The translations under genes were made by a program, and so were the position numbers. This document shows positions 10,086 through 19,847 of a stretch of 64,000 bases of DNA, one piece after another. Positions within the stretch are counted from its first letter, which is position 1. The number at the start of each line of letters is the position of its first letter. The notes under the pieces were generated by a model. The model was not told the origin of the DNA. It ran no database searches and saw only the letters and a program-made list of their open reading frames with translations. The DNA comes from Euphorbia lathyris (taxonomy: Eukaryota; Streptophyta; Magnoliopsida; Malpighiales; Euphorbiaceae). The DNA is taken from positions 14,335,001 to 14,399,000 of the forward strand of contig NC_088913.1 of NCBI RefSeq assembly GCF_963576675.1, written 5' to 3'.

Positions 10086-11345
10086 TTACCTAGACCGGAC
10101 ATTATACACCTTCACATTCTGTCCCGATAGAACATGTTTGAGTGAAACAAAGCTTGGAATATGAGCAATTGCTTCGACTTTGGAATCTATTTTACATTGG
10201 CAGACCTTCAAAAATCTCAATTCATTTTCTTTTGGATCCATGTACACTAAAGCATCTTCACCGGAGTTAAACATCAGTAATGCCCCATCATTCATGTACT
10301 TAATGGGTCGAAACCTGGCATAATATCGTCTTTTTCTAGAATACATGTGATCAAAGGAGAAAACTTTAGACCACACTTTTTCGGTACCATTATCTTTCAT
10401 TGTCCAAACATGAACACCAGACTCAAGAACCTCACATATGCAGAGTTCTCCCCCTAATACTCCCACATTGTTATAAGGTTTATTCAGTGGTGGTGCTGAA
10501 AGTGATCCAAAACGTTCCTTCTCAATGTCAAAACTAAATATAGATAATGGTTTTAAATAAGAAGACCAATAAAGAAAACCATTCAAATAAGCAGGAGGGT
10601 GCGCAGGCATTGCCTGGGTGAAAAAGTCAATGTTTTTCCATGTTTTTGTACCAAGAATATGTACTTCAGCTTCATTACCAAGAGGGATGTCTCGCTTAGA
10701 CATTCTTATCACTTTATATTGGTTAGTCGCAGGACTAAAACCAAAACCATAATTTATTTTATTCCAACCAAACTCAATCATCTTAGGCACTCGAGGAAGG
10801 TTAATAAACTCACCTGTAACAGGATTGCAAACAATAGGACGATGTCTATCAGATAGATTGGGCGAGAAAAGCAAGCCGTTGCATGTAACTATACCATGTC
10901 CATTGTGATGTTTCATGAGCCCGTATATTTTAGGGACTTCAAATCTGGCTTCAATTTTATCATGAACAGTGGAGACACATCCAGGCTTAGACAAGGTATG
11001 ATCACACATCCCAAGATTGAGCTCAAAGTCATCCTTATTTGGCTGCATAAGATGAACCATTTTCGACCCATTTCTACTATATGAGGTTCGAATCAAAGGA
11101 TAAACCTCAGCATGATCAAAATGGAGGTTTGCAAATTCAGGATCTGAAACTATATCATACCACGTTTTGCATACACATTTCAATACAAAAATTCCCTTAA
11201 TTGACACCCTAATTAGGATATTTAGCTGAACATCCTTCGGGAGATCAGAAAATAAAGAACCTGAATATGGAGTCTCTACTTGACTAACTTGTTCTGTTTG
11301 TTTTCTACCTCTCGTTGTATCTGAAGAAATCCTTTTTCTTTTCAT
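10086..11345 (-). CDS. F-box protein with FBA-type C-terminal domain (gene C)
   Basis: The 419-residue product is predicted to be an SCF ubiquitin-ligase substrate receptor. I chose the ATG at 11345 (MKRKRISSD) because it matches the start of D and lies just downstream of a predicted leader-intron acceptor; the same frame is open 27 codons further up, but that sequence is leader or intron. The basic N-terminus (KRKR, RGRK) is followed by the F-box at residues ~33-77 (FSDLPKDVQLNILIRVSIKG, then CKCVCKTWYDIVSDPEFA). The usual R-L-P-I-K core has become R-V-S-I-K, a substitution in a normally conserved stretch that might weaken Skp1 binding. The FBA region is complete (CNPVTGEFINLP, YGFGFSPATNQYKVIRM, VHILGTKTWKNI, SFDIEKERF, HVWTMKDNGTEKVWSKVF, then IPSFVSLKHVLSGQNVKVY). 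The copy at 43351-44610 differs at only four residues. Confidence 0.88.
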   Translation of the reverse strand: MKRKRISSDTTRGRKQTEQVSQVETPYSGSLFSDLPKDVQLNILIRVSIKGIFVLKCVCKTWYDIVSDPEFANLHFDHAEVYPLIRTSYSRNGSKMVHLMQPNKDDFELNLGMCDHTLSKPGCVSTVHDKIEARFEVPKIYGLMKHHNGHGIVTCNGLLFSPNLSDRHRPIVCNPVTGEFINLPRVPKMIEFGWNKINYGFGFSPATNQYKVIRMSKRDIPLGNEAEVHILGTKTWKNIDFFTQAMPAHPPAYLNGFLYWSSYLKPLSIFSFDIEKERFGSLSAPPLNKPYNNVGVLGGELCICEVLESGVHVWTMKDNGTEKVWSKVFSFDHMYSRKRRYYARFRPIKYMNDGALLMFNSGEDALVYMDPKENELRFLKVCQCKIDSKVEAIAHIPSFVSLKHVLSGQNVKVYNVRSR

Positions 11346-11720
11346 GATTATTTGGGAAGCGACGATACTGAAACAAAACACAAATGACATTATCAGCCCA
11401 CTGAATTCAAAATGCTCAAAAACCAAATAGAAATAAACGAATTAACTGAAACATAATCGTGAGAAGAAACAGTGCAAAGAGAAGAGATGGTCTGAACTCT
11501 GAATTGAAATTGCTAAAAAGAAAACCCTAATTAATTGAAATCAAAGAATTCATAGAATGGTAAAAATCTCATAAAGAAGAGGCTTAATCGTATATATTAG
11601 GAACACTAAATGAATAGAATAGCCAAATAAAAATCGTGAGAAAGAACACTGCAAACAGAATAAATTTTTACCGGAAAAACCAGAAGCTCTCTGTTCCGAA
11701 CTCTGATAAACCTCAGTAGA
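11346..11720 (-). promoter_or_regulatory. 5' leader of gene C with a predicted ~304-bp intron
   Basis: On the minus strand a leader ending TTTTTCCG is followed by a predicted donor (GTAAAAATT, intron from 11671). A predicted acceptor (TTTGTTTCAG) ends at 11368, just before the ATG at 11345. This matches the leader layout of gene D. In copy B the same intron has gained a plastid fragment and the leader has gained a Copia element. Splice sites are predicted only. Confidence 0.5.
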
Positions 11721-11824
11721 GTAAACGAAGTTTAGGAAGAAGAAAGGATTTCGTATTTTTAAAATAAGGAACGAGATCGTATGGTAAGAAGAAGTTTATA
11801 TAGGGTCCACATTATTCTAATTAG

Positions 11825-12321
11825 GGTTAACGTGTAAAAATACTCCTAACATCTAAAATGATGTAATTGTACTCATAACGTTGGAAGATAAGAGCAATTT
11901 TACCCCAACGTTAATAAATTGGGTTAGTTTAAGAAATAATTCATCAAACTGTTTTCTCGGTTATGAATCTTGTTATCTACACTTCATATATGTGTCATTT
12001 TATCAGTAACAAATCATAAACATTCGTTGGGATGCAAAAAAAGTAAAAAAATAAAAAAAATACACTGTGTTTTTGTACGGATTAGACAAAAAAAATTCAA
12101 AAAAATCCACCGAATTTATAAATATTAATCTCAAATTCTATTATTAAATTATAAAAAACATGAAATCTTTTTTTTAAAACGAATTGTTATGCAATTGGTG
12201 CAAAATAATTAACAAAAATATTTGTGTTTTATAATACTGTCTGAAATTGACTCAATTTATCAACATTAGGAGTAAAGTTGCTCTTAACTTCCAACATTAG
12301 GGGTATTTTTGCACCTTAACC
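11825..12321. mobile_element. MITE of family 3, copy A only
   Basis: It begins GGTTAACGTGTAAAAATACT and ends GTATTTTTGCACCTTAACC, with the same inverted arms as 5913-6513. The matching interval of copy B (after 50246) lacks it and holds a tRNA-like SINE and another MITE instead. Confidence 0.65.
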
Positions 12322-13482
12322 CTTTTAGGATAGAATCCTAATTGTGTACATGTTTGTTTAAACATTATGGATTAATTTTATTTTTTAATGCAAAAAATAC
12401 TTATCTACGTAATGATATGCTGAAATTACTGTCTTTCTCCTTTAATATTTTGTTTTTGCCCCTGAATTTAACCAAAAATCTTGATTAGCCCCCTTAAATT
12501 TTGAAGTGTTTTGATATCCCTCTCAACTTACATAAAATGTTCAGTTAGCCTTCCGAACTTGCATAAAATGTAATCAATTGATCAATCGGTTGCAAAAAAA
12601 AAAAGTAAGTTAGATATATTACACGCATCTTAGAATGTTATTACATAATTCAAAAATAGATTAAAAATGAAGTTATTGTTTACTCAACAATACAACTTGT
12701 CTTCACTAATATTAGAATCGTATACCCCGATTTTGGTCGTTTTTCTATTTTTAAGACTCGTGCAATACATTTTTCATATTTAACTTATTATTTTGCAACC
12801 GAGTGATCAATTGATTACATTTTGCGCAAATTCAGAGCGCTAACTGAATATTTTATACAAGTTGAGAGAACTATCAAGAGCTTTTGAAAGTTTAGGGAGC
12901 TAGTGAAGCTTATTGGATAAATTTAGAGGCTAAAAATATAGTGAACCTTTTGTTTTTTTAATCAAATTACAGAATTGCAATCAAATTAGACTCACTAAAA
13001 ATCTCAATTGACTCTTCAAGAAAAGACCTCAATTGTGAGGAGCTGACCTACAAAACATACTCAAAAAAAAAATACAAAAAAAAAATTAAAATTAAATTAA
13101 ATATTTTAGACAAATTTAAATATTTTGCTTACAGTACGTTAAAAGTAAATTTATAACCTTTCATATATTAGAATCAAATCTGAACTTCTTTAAAAAAAAA
13201 TATATTAAGATTAAATTTAACACTTATTCTAATATAAATAAAAAAGTAGCATGAAATGAGATTAAAGGAAAAAAAAAACTCATACTCTCTCTATTCCTTT
13301 ATATAGGTTAGTAATTGGTTTTTTTTTTTAAATATAAGTCATTTTAGTTTTCTGAAAAGTTTTAGTTTATTTTTTATCCAAATATTTTTTTTTTATTATT
13401 TTAGTTCATGTGTTAACATTTTAATGCTTATTTCCCAACTATGAAATGAGAGAGAATTTTTTTATTTGACCAATGTAATTTT
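12322..13482. other. Distal upstream region of gene C, shared with copy B in pieces
   Basis: Non-coding. It matches copy B at ~50569-50620, 51097-51370 and 59190-59969, so copy B was split here by a MITE and a CACTA element. Part of it (about 12325-13290) also resembles 14866-15350, suggesting an older local duplication. A Stowaway-like MITE starts at about 13285 ('CTCTCTCTATTCCTTTATA') and is cut at 13483; its complete counterpart is at 59767-60024. Confidence 0.55.
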
Positions 13483-13830
13483 ACCTAATACACTGTTTAG
13501 TCCTCCTATTTTGAAAAACACATTTTAAGGCCCCTATCTTTTACCAATATTAAACCTGTGGTCCTTTTATCTATTTTTTTTATTTTTAACCGAATATATC
13601 TTAGCTTTTAGGACAACCACAGTACAATACAAGTTGACCATGTTACTCTGTTATTTTATATATGTCTATTTATGCTAAAATATAATGGTTACAAGGCTAA
13701 AAAACTAGACAAAAGTACCAAAGGGTTAATATTGGCAAAAGATATGGACCTTAAAATGTGTTTTTCGAAATAGGAAGACTAAACTGTGTGTTAGGTAAAA
13801 ACTAGGGGACTAATAAATTATTTACCCTTT
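13483..13830. mobile_element. MITE with long inverted repeats (family 4)
   Basis: The left arm ('acctaatacactgtttagtc', 'cacattttaagg', 'accaatatt') is repeated inverted in the right arm ('aatattggc', 'ccttaaaatgtg', 'gtgtgttaggt'). The outer right end 'actaataaattatttaccct' is shared with 50391-50568. No coding capacity. It marks the point where homology between copies A and B ends. Confidence 0.6.
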
Positions 13831-14123
13831 AAATTAAAGTAAACTAAAAACACTCAAATTATACCCTAAATTAGAAATTCTAAATAAACCCTAAAATAGA
13901 AATCCTAAATTAATTAGAATTACTAAAGAATTTTAAGCAAAAACAACATATTAATAATCTCCAAATAAAATTGTAAATTAGAAATCACTAAAAAAAAAAA
14001 CTCCCAATTTAGCAATCCCTATATAAATCATAAAACAAAATCTAGAAATAAAATAAAAACTAAATAAAGTTGAGTGAAAATAAAAAAATGATTAAGGAAT
14101 AATTTTAAAAATTTTCTCTTTTA
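13831..14123. other. AT-rich spacer with degenerate repeats
   Basis: A run of degenerate 'ccctaaattagaaatcctaaat' units at about 13860-14010. No gene or transposon terminus is recognisable. Confidence 0.4.
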
Positions 14124-14428
14124 TTGGGGAGTAAAATAACAATTTGCCTCATCTTTCTCAATAAAAAGAGAAAGAAGAGGCGAAGGTGTAAAGCGCATTT
14201 TAGCCCTTTCCATATATTTTTTTTCAATGGAAGTTTTGGTCTGGATCTATTTAAAAAAAAAAATAGACGGAAAGGGCATTCCTTTCAACGAAAAGAAGAC
14301 TCCGGGTCTTTTTCTTCAGCCGCCATGGCGGCTCCTGACGGAGCCATGGTTCAAAACCCTTATTAAGGGGGTTTCCGGTAGGGCCGGAGGGTGGAGAGAC
14401 CATCCCCTACCCCCTAGCTCCGCCCCTG
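14124..14428 (-). mobile_element. Terminal fragment of a hAT-like transposon
   Basis: The right border reads CTAGCTCCGCCCCTG (14414-14428); its complement CAGGGGCGGAGCTAG is a terminus common in plant hAT elements. Inside are a 16-bp palindrome AGCCGCCATGGCGGCT and a GGCTCC/GGAGCC hairpin. The block is far more GC-rich than its surroundings. I found neither the opposite terminus nor the 8-bp target duplication, so it is probably truncated. It is followed by an end fragment of MITE family 3 (about 14430-14516). Confidence 0.5.
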
Positions 14429-14681
14429 GATAAACTTGTATCATTTTAGATGTTAAAGATAAAATTGCTCATACTTATCAACATTAGAAGCATTTTTGCA
14501 TCTTATTCTAGAATAATAATTTCCACTACCACTAAAATATCTCCACCATTCATTTTCACAGTTTTTACTTCCCCCTGATAATTTCACTTAGAATTCCACT
14601 TCCCACTAAAACACTACCACCATTAATTTCACTTTCCTCCATTAATTTTTACACTTTTCACTTCCTCTGATCATTTCACTT

Positions 14682-14773
14682 GGAGAGAATTTTTACCGTA
14701 TTTCAGGAGTAATATTCCGACCAATGAAAATAGTTTTGAATCCCATTATATGGACATGATTGGTGGAAAGAAC

Positions 14774-14811
<38 letters not shown>

Positions 14812-14862
14812 CGCGAATTCATTGGATAGGAGTATTACTCCAGGAGTACCCTAAACTCTCTC
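14682..14862. mobile_element. Short MITE containing a (TA)14 microsatellite
   Basis: The left arm ('ggagagaattt', 'caggagtaatattcc', 'accaatgaa') and right arm ('ttcattgga', 'ggagtattactcc', 'aactctctc') are inverted repeats. The centre holds 14 perfect TA units at 14777-14804, a likely length-polymorphic site. Confidence 0.6.
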
Positions 14863-14865
14863 AGG

Positions 14866-15384
14866 TTTAGGATAAAATCCAAATTGTATACGTGTTTCTT
14901 TAAGAATTATAGATTAATTTTATTTTTAATTAATATATATATAATAATGAAAAAAAATACTTATCTGACTAATGAGATTCTGAAGTTAATGTGTTTCTCC
15001 TCTAAATTTTTGTTTTTTTTAAGGGCAGAAAACATATTAATCAAAATTTCAATCAAATTAGACTCCCTAAAAGACCTCAATTGTGAGGAGCCGACGATTG
15101 AAAACATACTGAAAATATACTTAAAAAAACATACTCAAAATAAAAAAATTACCCAATAAAGGAAATAAAATTGAATATTTTAGACAAATTTAAATATTTT
15201 GATTGGAGTACATTAGAAATAAATTTATAAAATTTGATGATCAAATCTGCACTTCTCTAAAAATATAAGAATAAATTTGACAATTATCAAAATACAAGTA
15301 AAAAAGTTATAGTTAACAGCTACAGTACAAAGAGCAAAGAAAAAGAAAAGAGAAAAAGAGTTTATGATTCTTCCTCTTTCTAAT
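14866..15384. repeat. Diverged duplicate of the upstream region of gene C
   Basis: 'aggataaaatccaaattg', 'tatggattaattttattttt', 'acttatct-act-aatga' and 'gacctcaattgtgaggagc' recur in the same order as in 12322-13290, with many differences and indels. This suggests an old tandem duplication whose F-box body has been lost. The local open frame at 14884-15159 is low-complexity and not coding. Confidence 0.5.
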
Positions 15385-15786
15385 TTTGGCACTGTTTGGC
15401 AATTAGTTGTTAGCTGATAATTGATTACATTAGCTGTAAGCTGATTACCTTTTTGGTTAGCTGATTTGACTAGTGGATTGTGTGAACTTGTTTGGTAAAA
15501 CTTAGCTGATTGTTAATAGCTGTTTGTGTAAAATGACAAAAAAGGACATGGTAAAACATTTATTTGGAATTAAATAGTATTAATTAGGGGTAAAAATGTC
15601 CATAAAAAGAGATGGAGCAATAAACTAATTGAAAAAACTCTTAAAATGAGTTTTTTGGACCCAATAAGCTCTTTCAAACCTTTTTTTTTACCAAACACCA
15701 CTATTAGAGGTTTGACTAGTCAAAACCTCTGAAGTGTCTCAAACCTCTAATTTTACTCCAACAAGTTGTTTACCAAACATGGCCCT
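15385..15786. mobile_element. hAT-like MITE
   Basis: The ends read CACTGTTTGGCAATTAGTTG and, inverted, CAACAAGTTGTTTACCAAAC. The interior has 'agctgattacattagctg' units seen again at 3585-3760 and 53120-53390. The superfamily is inferred from similarity to known 'tgtttgg...ccaaaca' MITEs; I could not confirm an 8-bp target duplication. Confidence 0.5.
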
Positions 15787-16524
15787 TATTTAAAAAGAAT
15801 ATAAATAAACAACATAAAAAATACTATTAGTATAAAAGGTTAATTTCAAATAAATGTTTTGTGGTTTCACGTTTTTGCAGATCATTACCTATGGATTTTT
15901 TTGTTACAAACCGAACCCTATGATTTGTAAAATTTTCATGTTTTGTTGACTATACAGGAGGTACGGTTTGTAACAATACCTCATTTCTTTCTACTTTAGT
16001 GTTTGTGTTTGTTTTACAAAAAGGTTCAATCCAAGAAGTTTGCATAGGCGTATGCATTATTATTTTCCAGTTAAAGGGGTTGAATTGATTGCTACATGAT
16101 TATCACATCGTATTTTCTAAATAAATTTATTGATAAATTAAAACAAATCTGTACATTTTGAGAAATTATTTGCAACTATGTTTTTTCCATTTTCAGGTGT
16201 GTGTAATCATTTAATATTGTAAAATAAAATAAAATAAAATAAAAATAACAATTGCATTGCCCTTTTGTAAAAGCGTGATGCAATTAACATTATTAATTGT
16301 GTAAGGCGTTAAGAGAACTTGACACAATAAGCATGTAAATTGCGTCATGCTTTATAAAAGTGCTACCCAATTGACCATTGTCATATTCCTGCATGCTAAC
16401 ATCAATTGACGCAAATAACCTCTTTATTGCGTCGCGCTTTCGGTCTATTGTGTTGTTAACAACCCGACATAGGTAGACCTAAAAGTGCGACGTAATTTTT
16501 TTTCCTATTAATGTTTCTTTTTTG
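15787..16524. other. Non-coding region with unidentified repeats
   Basis: 15830-15990 contains 'aaatgttttgtggtttcacg' type repeat sequence. 16230-16500 has repeated 'gcgtgatgcaatt', 'gcgtcatgc' and 'gcgtcgcgc' motifs in an otherwise AT-rich context, which look like subterminal repeats of a DNA transposon, but I found no termini. No gene is visible. Confidence 0.35.
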
Positions 16525-16810
16525 GCTCGCTTTGCATTAGAGTCTGTAATCATAAAAATTCTTCATATTTTCATAATTATTTGTGAAGTGATGATATCGG
16601 GGCAATATAAATCGTGTTATGAGCACATTGAATTCAAAATACTAAAAAAGCCCTAATTGTTTAACAAATTAATTGAAACATAAAGAAGGTTTAATAGTAT
16701 AAAGTATAAGCTTATATTTTATTACCCAATGGCACAATAAATGAATAGCTAAATGATAATGGGGGAGAAAAGAATAATATAAAGAGAATAAAATTTAAGC
16801 TGATAGTTAA
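16525..16810 (-). pseudogene. 5' relic of another F-box gene
   Basis: Read on the minus strand, this stretch matches the leader intron and first codons of genes C and D: 'gtgaagtgatgatatcggg' corresponds to 'ggaagcgacgatactga', followed by the shared 'cattgaattcaaaat' and 'aattgaaacata'. About a dozen degraded codons remain after an ATG in 'attttcataatt', with an early stop. The rest of the coding region is gone. It is the fossil of an extra F-box copy in the cluster. Confidence 0.55.
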
Positions 16811-17237
16811 GGTTGAATAACTTTTATATTAATCTACACTCTAAATTTTAGTTCAACTAGTCAAATACCTGTACAGTGCACGGGTTAATTATATACACAA
16901 ATGCTGAAACATGCTTTAATGACGCTTTATTACTGACCGTTACAACTTACAACCGATGCCAAAGATCATTGGGGTCGGTTGTTACGAAGAACTGACCTCA
17001 ATACTGCCTTATGGCCATGTTCATTAAGATAAAAAGATTTAATTTTAGTTTCAACATCTATCAAATGAGATAATCAACATGCTCTCATAGTTCGATATGG
17101 GTATCCTACTTGGAACTGACAATTGGTGAAGATGTTTCATTTGAGTTCCGACAACATATTTTAAAAGAATAATGGGTAATGCAGCATTTTCATTACATGG
17201 TAGTTCAAAGTAGAATGATCACTTGAAACTATGGTAA
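16811..17237. other. Spacer with CACTA-type subterminal motifs
   Basis: 16890-17000 contains 'gacgctttattactgaccgttacaac', 'ggggtcggttgttacgaag' and related motifs like the subterminal arrays of the CACTA element at 51371-59189 and the block at 19370-19690. No termini or genes are visible. Confidence 0.4.
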
Positions 17238-17242
17238 CATAA

Positions 17243-19015
17243 TGTTGGCCCAAAATAAATAAATTTTATTTTCATGTACATAGAAAGCTTATATTTAATT
17301 TTAGGGTATAGTTTCAATTCGTCTAAATAAAAGAAATAAAAATGATGAAAAATAATAAAAATACATTCGTAAATTCATCCCGGGCGTATATCTTCATACG
17401 TGGGGCGTACTCCACACATCCAAAGGCATTCCACTTCAGAGACTCGTTTACGCGGGGCGTTCCCTTTCATACGCCACGCGTAAACGTCATCGACAGGACG
17501 CGCAAGCTCTAGAAGCCCCGATACGCGAGGCGTAACCAAGGATACGCGGGGCGTATCGTCTCTTCCGGCAGCAGTTGGAAGCAGTCAACAGCAGTTAATG
17601 GGAGTTAAAAGAAGTTAAGTTAATTGGTGATGTGGCAAGTTAGTGGGAGAGATTTTCAAGGGGTAGTTGGTAAATAATTACCAAAATACCACTGAATAAT
17701 TACCAAAGTGCCACTTCAAAATACTATAAATAGACCCCCTCCCCTTCATTAAAAAACACACTCAACACACAACAAAACCCCTCTCTCAAGCTCCAATGCT
17801 TAATCCTTAGTTTTGCTCTTTAGTTCTTAAGTTCTTTCGTTCTTAGTTCTTCAAGTTCTTCTTTTCGTTCTTCATTTTTCGTAGCTTCAGTCCCTCCTTT
17901 AGCTTCCTTTAGCTTCAATTCAAGTTCTAAAAGCCTCTTTTCAACTTTCTCGACTCAAATTAGTGTTTCTAAGTCGTTACTCTGCTCATATTTTCAATTA
18001 GAATTTCCTTTCTAAAGTAATTTTCCAGATTCTTCCATCCCTTTTCAAAGCCCAATTCTGTCAATTTAACGTTATTTTTTGCCTTCGATCCCTTCGACAA
18101 AGTTGTTCCTAACGTCCTGAATTTCGATCTAGACTTTTGATTCACTCAATTCCTTGTCCAGAAACTCTATTTACAAGCTGATCTTTGTACCCCAAATTCT
18201 TTTAGCTATTCTGACCGGAATTTCCCAGATTCGACTAGTTGTTTTCAAAGCCAGATTCCGTCCATTTAGAATCCGTTTTAGCCTTCGATCCCTTATAGAA
18301 AGTTGTCCCTGACTTCCCGAAGTTCAATTTACCCTATTTACTTGTCCAATTTCGAATTCTTAAGCACTACAATCAAGCTCCCCAAAGTCAAAGTTTAAAT
18401 CTGCCCCATTTGCCTACCAACGTTTTGACATTACACAAAGCGCATACCGTACGGGCCCGACCGACTGCAGCTCTCCGAGGACCTCGTACCAACGCCAAAA
18501 TTCAACATCAATCCGAGATAGCTATTGTGGCTCCGAGTTTGTTGTTGAATTCCAATTTTATTTTAATTGCATCTCAATTCTTTATATTGATTTGTCTTTT
18601 CTTAGTATTCAATTGATTGTCTATACGTTTAATATAGAAAATTTTCAGTTGTAATTCATTTCCAATTTCATGTATTCAAACACTTATTCAATCAATAAAA
18701 TACCAATTTTTCCAAAGTCTTTTGTCAATTCCGCACTTTAATTTCCTTTATTTTTCCGTCTTCAATTTATACGCCTAGCTTAAATAAAAACAATTTATCT
18801 CGCAAAGTTTCTATAACGGCGCGAGAGACCCAAAAGGGACTTTTTCAATCCTTGCGTCCCTCGTCAATCGCTTCAATTTAGAATTCATGTTTTCGCCGCA
18901 CAATTTCACAAACGTAACCGTTTTTCATAATTGAGGAATAATTCCTTTGGCACGCCGGCACCCTAACCACACGTGACAAGGTTGAAATTAGCATATTCGC
19001 AAAATATCGCTAACA
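17243..19015. mobile_element. Solo LTR, 1773 bp (probably Ty3-type)
   Basis: It begins TGTTGGCCCAAAATAAAT and ends CGCTAACA, a TG...CA element with imperfect terminal inversion. It is flanked by the 5-bp duplication CATAA (17238-17242 and 19016-19020). No internal retrotransposon sequence accompanies it, so it is a solo LTR formed by LTR-LTR recombination. A promoter-like ACTATAAATAGA is at about 17722, and a polyadenylation-type AATAAA lies near 18694, suggesting + orientation. It contains GC-rich 'atacgcggggcgtat' repeats at 17380-17560. The lineage is inferred from length and style only. Confidence 0.85.
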
Positions 19016-19020
19016 CATAA

Positions 19021-19847
19021 TATAAAATCTTCATCGGATAATACAACATTTATCAAATTGTAAACTGTAATGTTGAAAGATAAATGTGATTATGGAATTG
19101 ATATGTTGCGCCTAGTTATAGAAAAGCCAACAACACAATCATGTAATGTATCGTTTTAATTGTACCATTTGACAAACATTGAATTTGAAATTGTGTAGTT
19201 TTATACGTGAGGACTATATTGACTTTTCCTCATAAACCAATTGAGGCTGTTTTGATATCATATCCTTTGGTATTTTGGATAACTTGTTTTATAGTTTATA
19301 ATTATTTTGTTAAAAGGTCTTAATTTTGATGGTGTTTTGGTAAAAATATCTTAAAAAATTACCCCCTTTTCATTAGACAGCAACATGATTTAGTGATGCT
19401 TTATCAGCGATGGTTACAACATATAACCGATGCCAATGGTTATTAGGGTCGGGTTTTATGAAGAACCGATTCCAATAATTCTTTATTTGCCACGGTCATT
19501 ACGATAAGTCGACGCTAAAAACCATAGTTTTAGATGTGTGGTATATTAAAATGTGTGGTTTATTAAGAGTCTTTGTCGGTTATTAACAAATAACCATGGC
19601 TAATATTGTCATTAGGGTTGGGTTTTTATACAACCAACCCTAATGATTTATCATTGGCAATAGTTATTCATAAACCGACTCCAAAAATACAATAAAATAA
19701 AAGATGGAAGTAAAAAATATGCATTAAAACATGATGAATTTTAATCTGATATTGTCTAAAGATTAATTGAGTAAAATATATATAATCTAGAACCATAGCA
19801 AGAATATCAATGTAGTTATAAAAAAAATGGATTCTTCAAACATATTG
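19021..19847. repeat. Repeat-rich spacer with CACTA-type motifs
   Basis: 19200-19400 is duplicated at about 26711-26912 ('ccaattgaggct', 'tattttggataacttgtttta', 'agcaacatgatttagtga'). 19370-19690 has 'gggtcggg', 'aaccgatt', 'ccacggtcatt' and 'aaccgactcc' motifs typical of CACTA subterminal arrays. The final ~100 bp resembles the 3' flank of gene C. Confidence 0.5.

Larger units (their letters stand above)
1..13483 (+). repeat. Copy A of a large direct segmental duplication (left end outside the window)
   Basis: This segment is repeated in the same orientation at 33067-59969. It carries F-box loci A, B and C, a LINE remnant and several MITEs. In the first 8.4 kb I found fewer than ten differences from copy B (for example one base inserted near 33441 and substitutions near 77, 5478, 5976 and 7509). 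Differences rise in 8382-11800 and are frequent in 12390-13483. Homology ends where a MITE interrupts copy A at about 13483. The left boundary is not visible because the window starts inside a MITE. Confidence 0.95.

Noticed and set aside
11346..11426. Longer N-terminus of gene C (27 extra codons)
   Set aside because: The extra codons cross the predicted leader-intron acceptor and are absent from gene D. The internal MKRKRIS start fits the family.
14777..14804. Tandem repeats as a possible CRISPR or centromere signal
   Set aside because: It is a plain (TA)n microsatellite. No array of spaced repeats or satellite is present in this window.
18410..18616. 68-codon frame at 18.4 kb
   Set aside because: It lies inside the solo LTR at 17243-19015 and has no recognisable domain.
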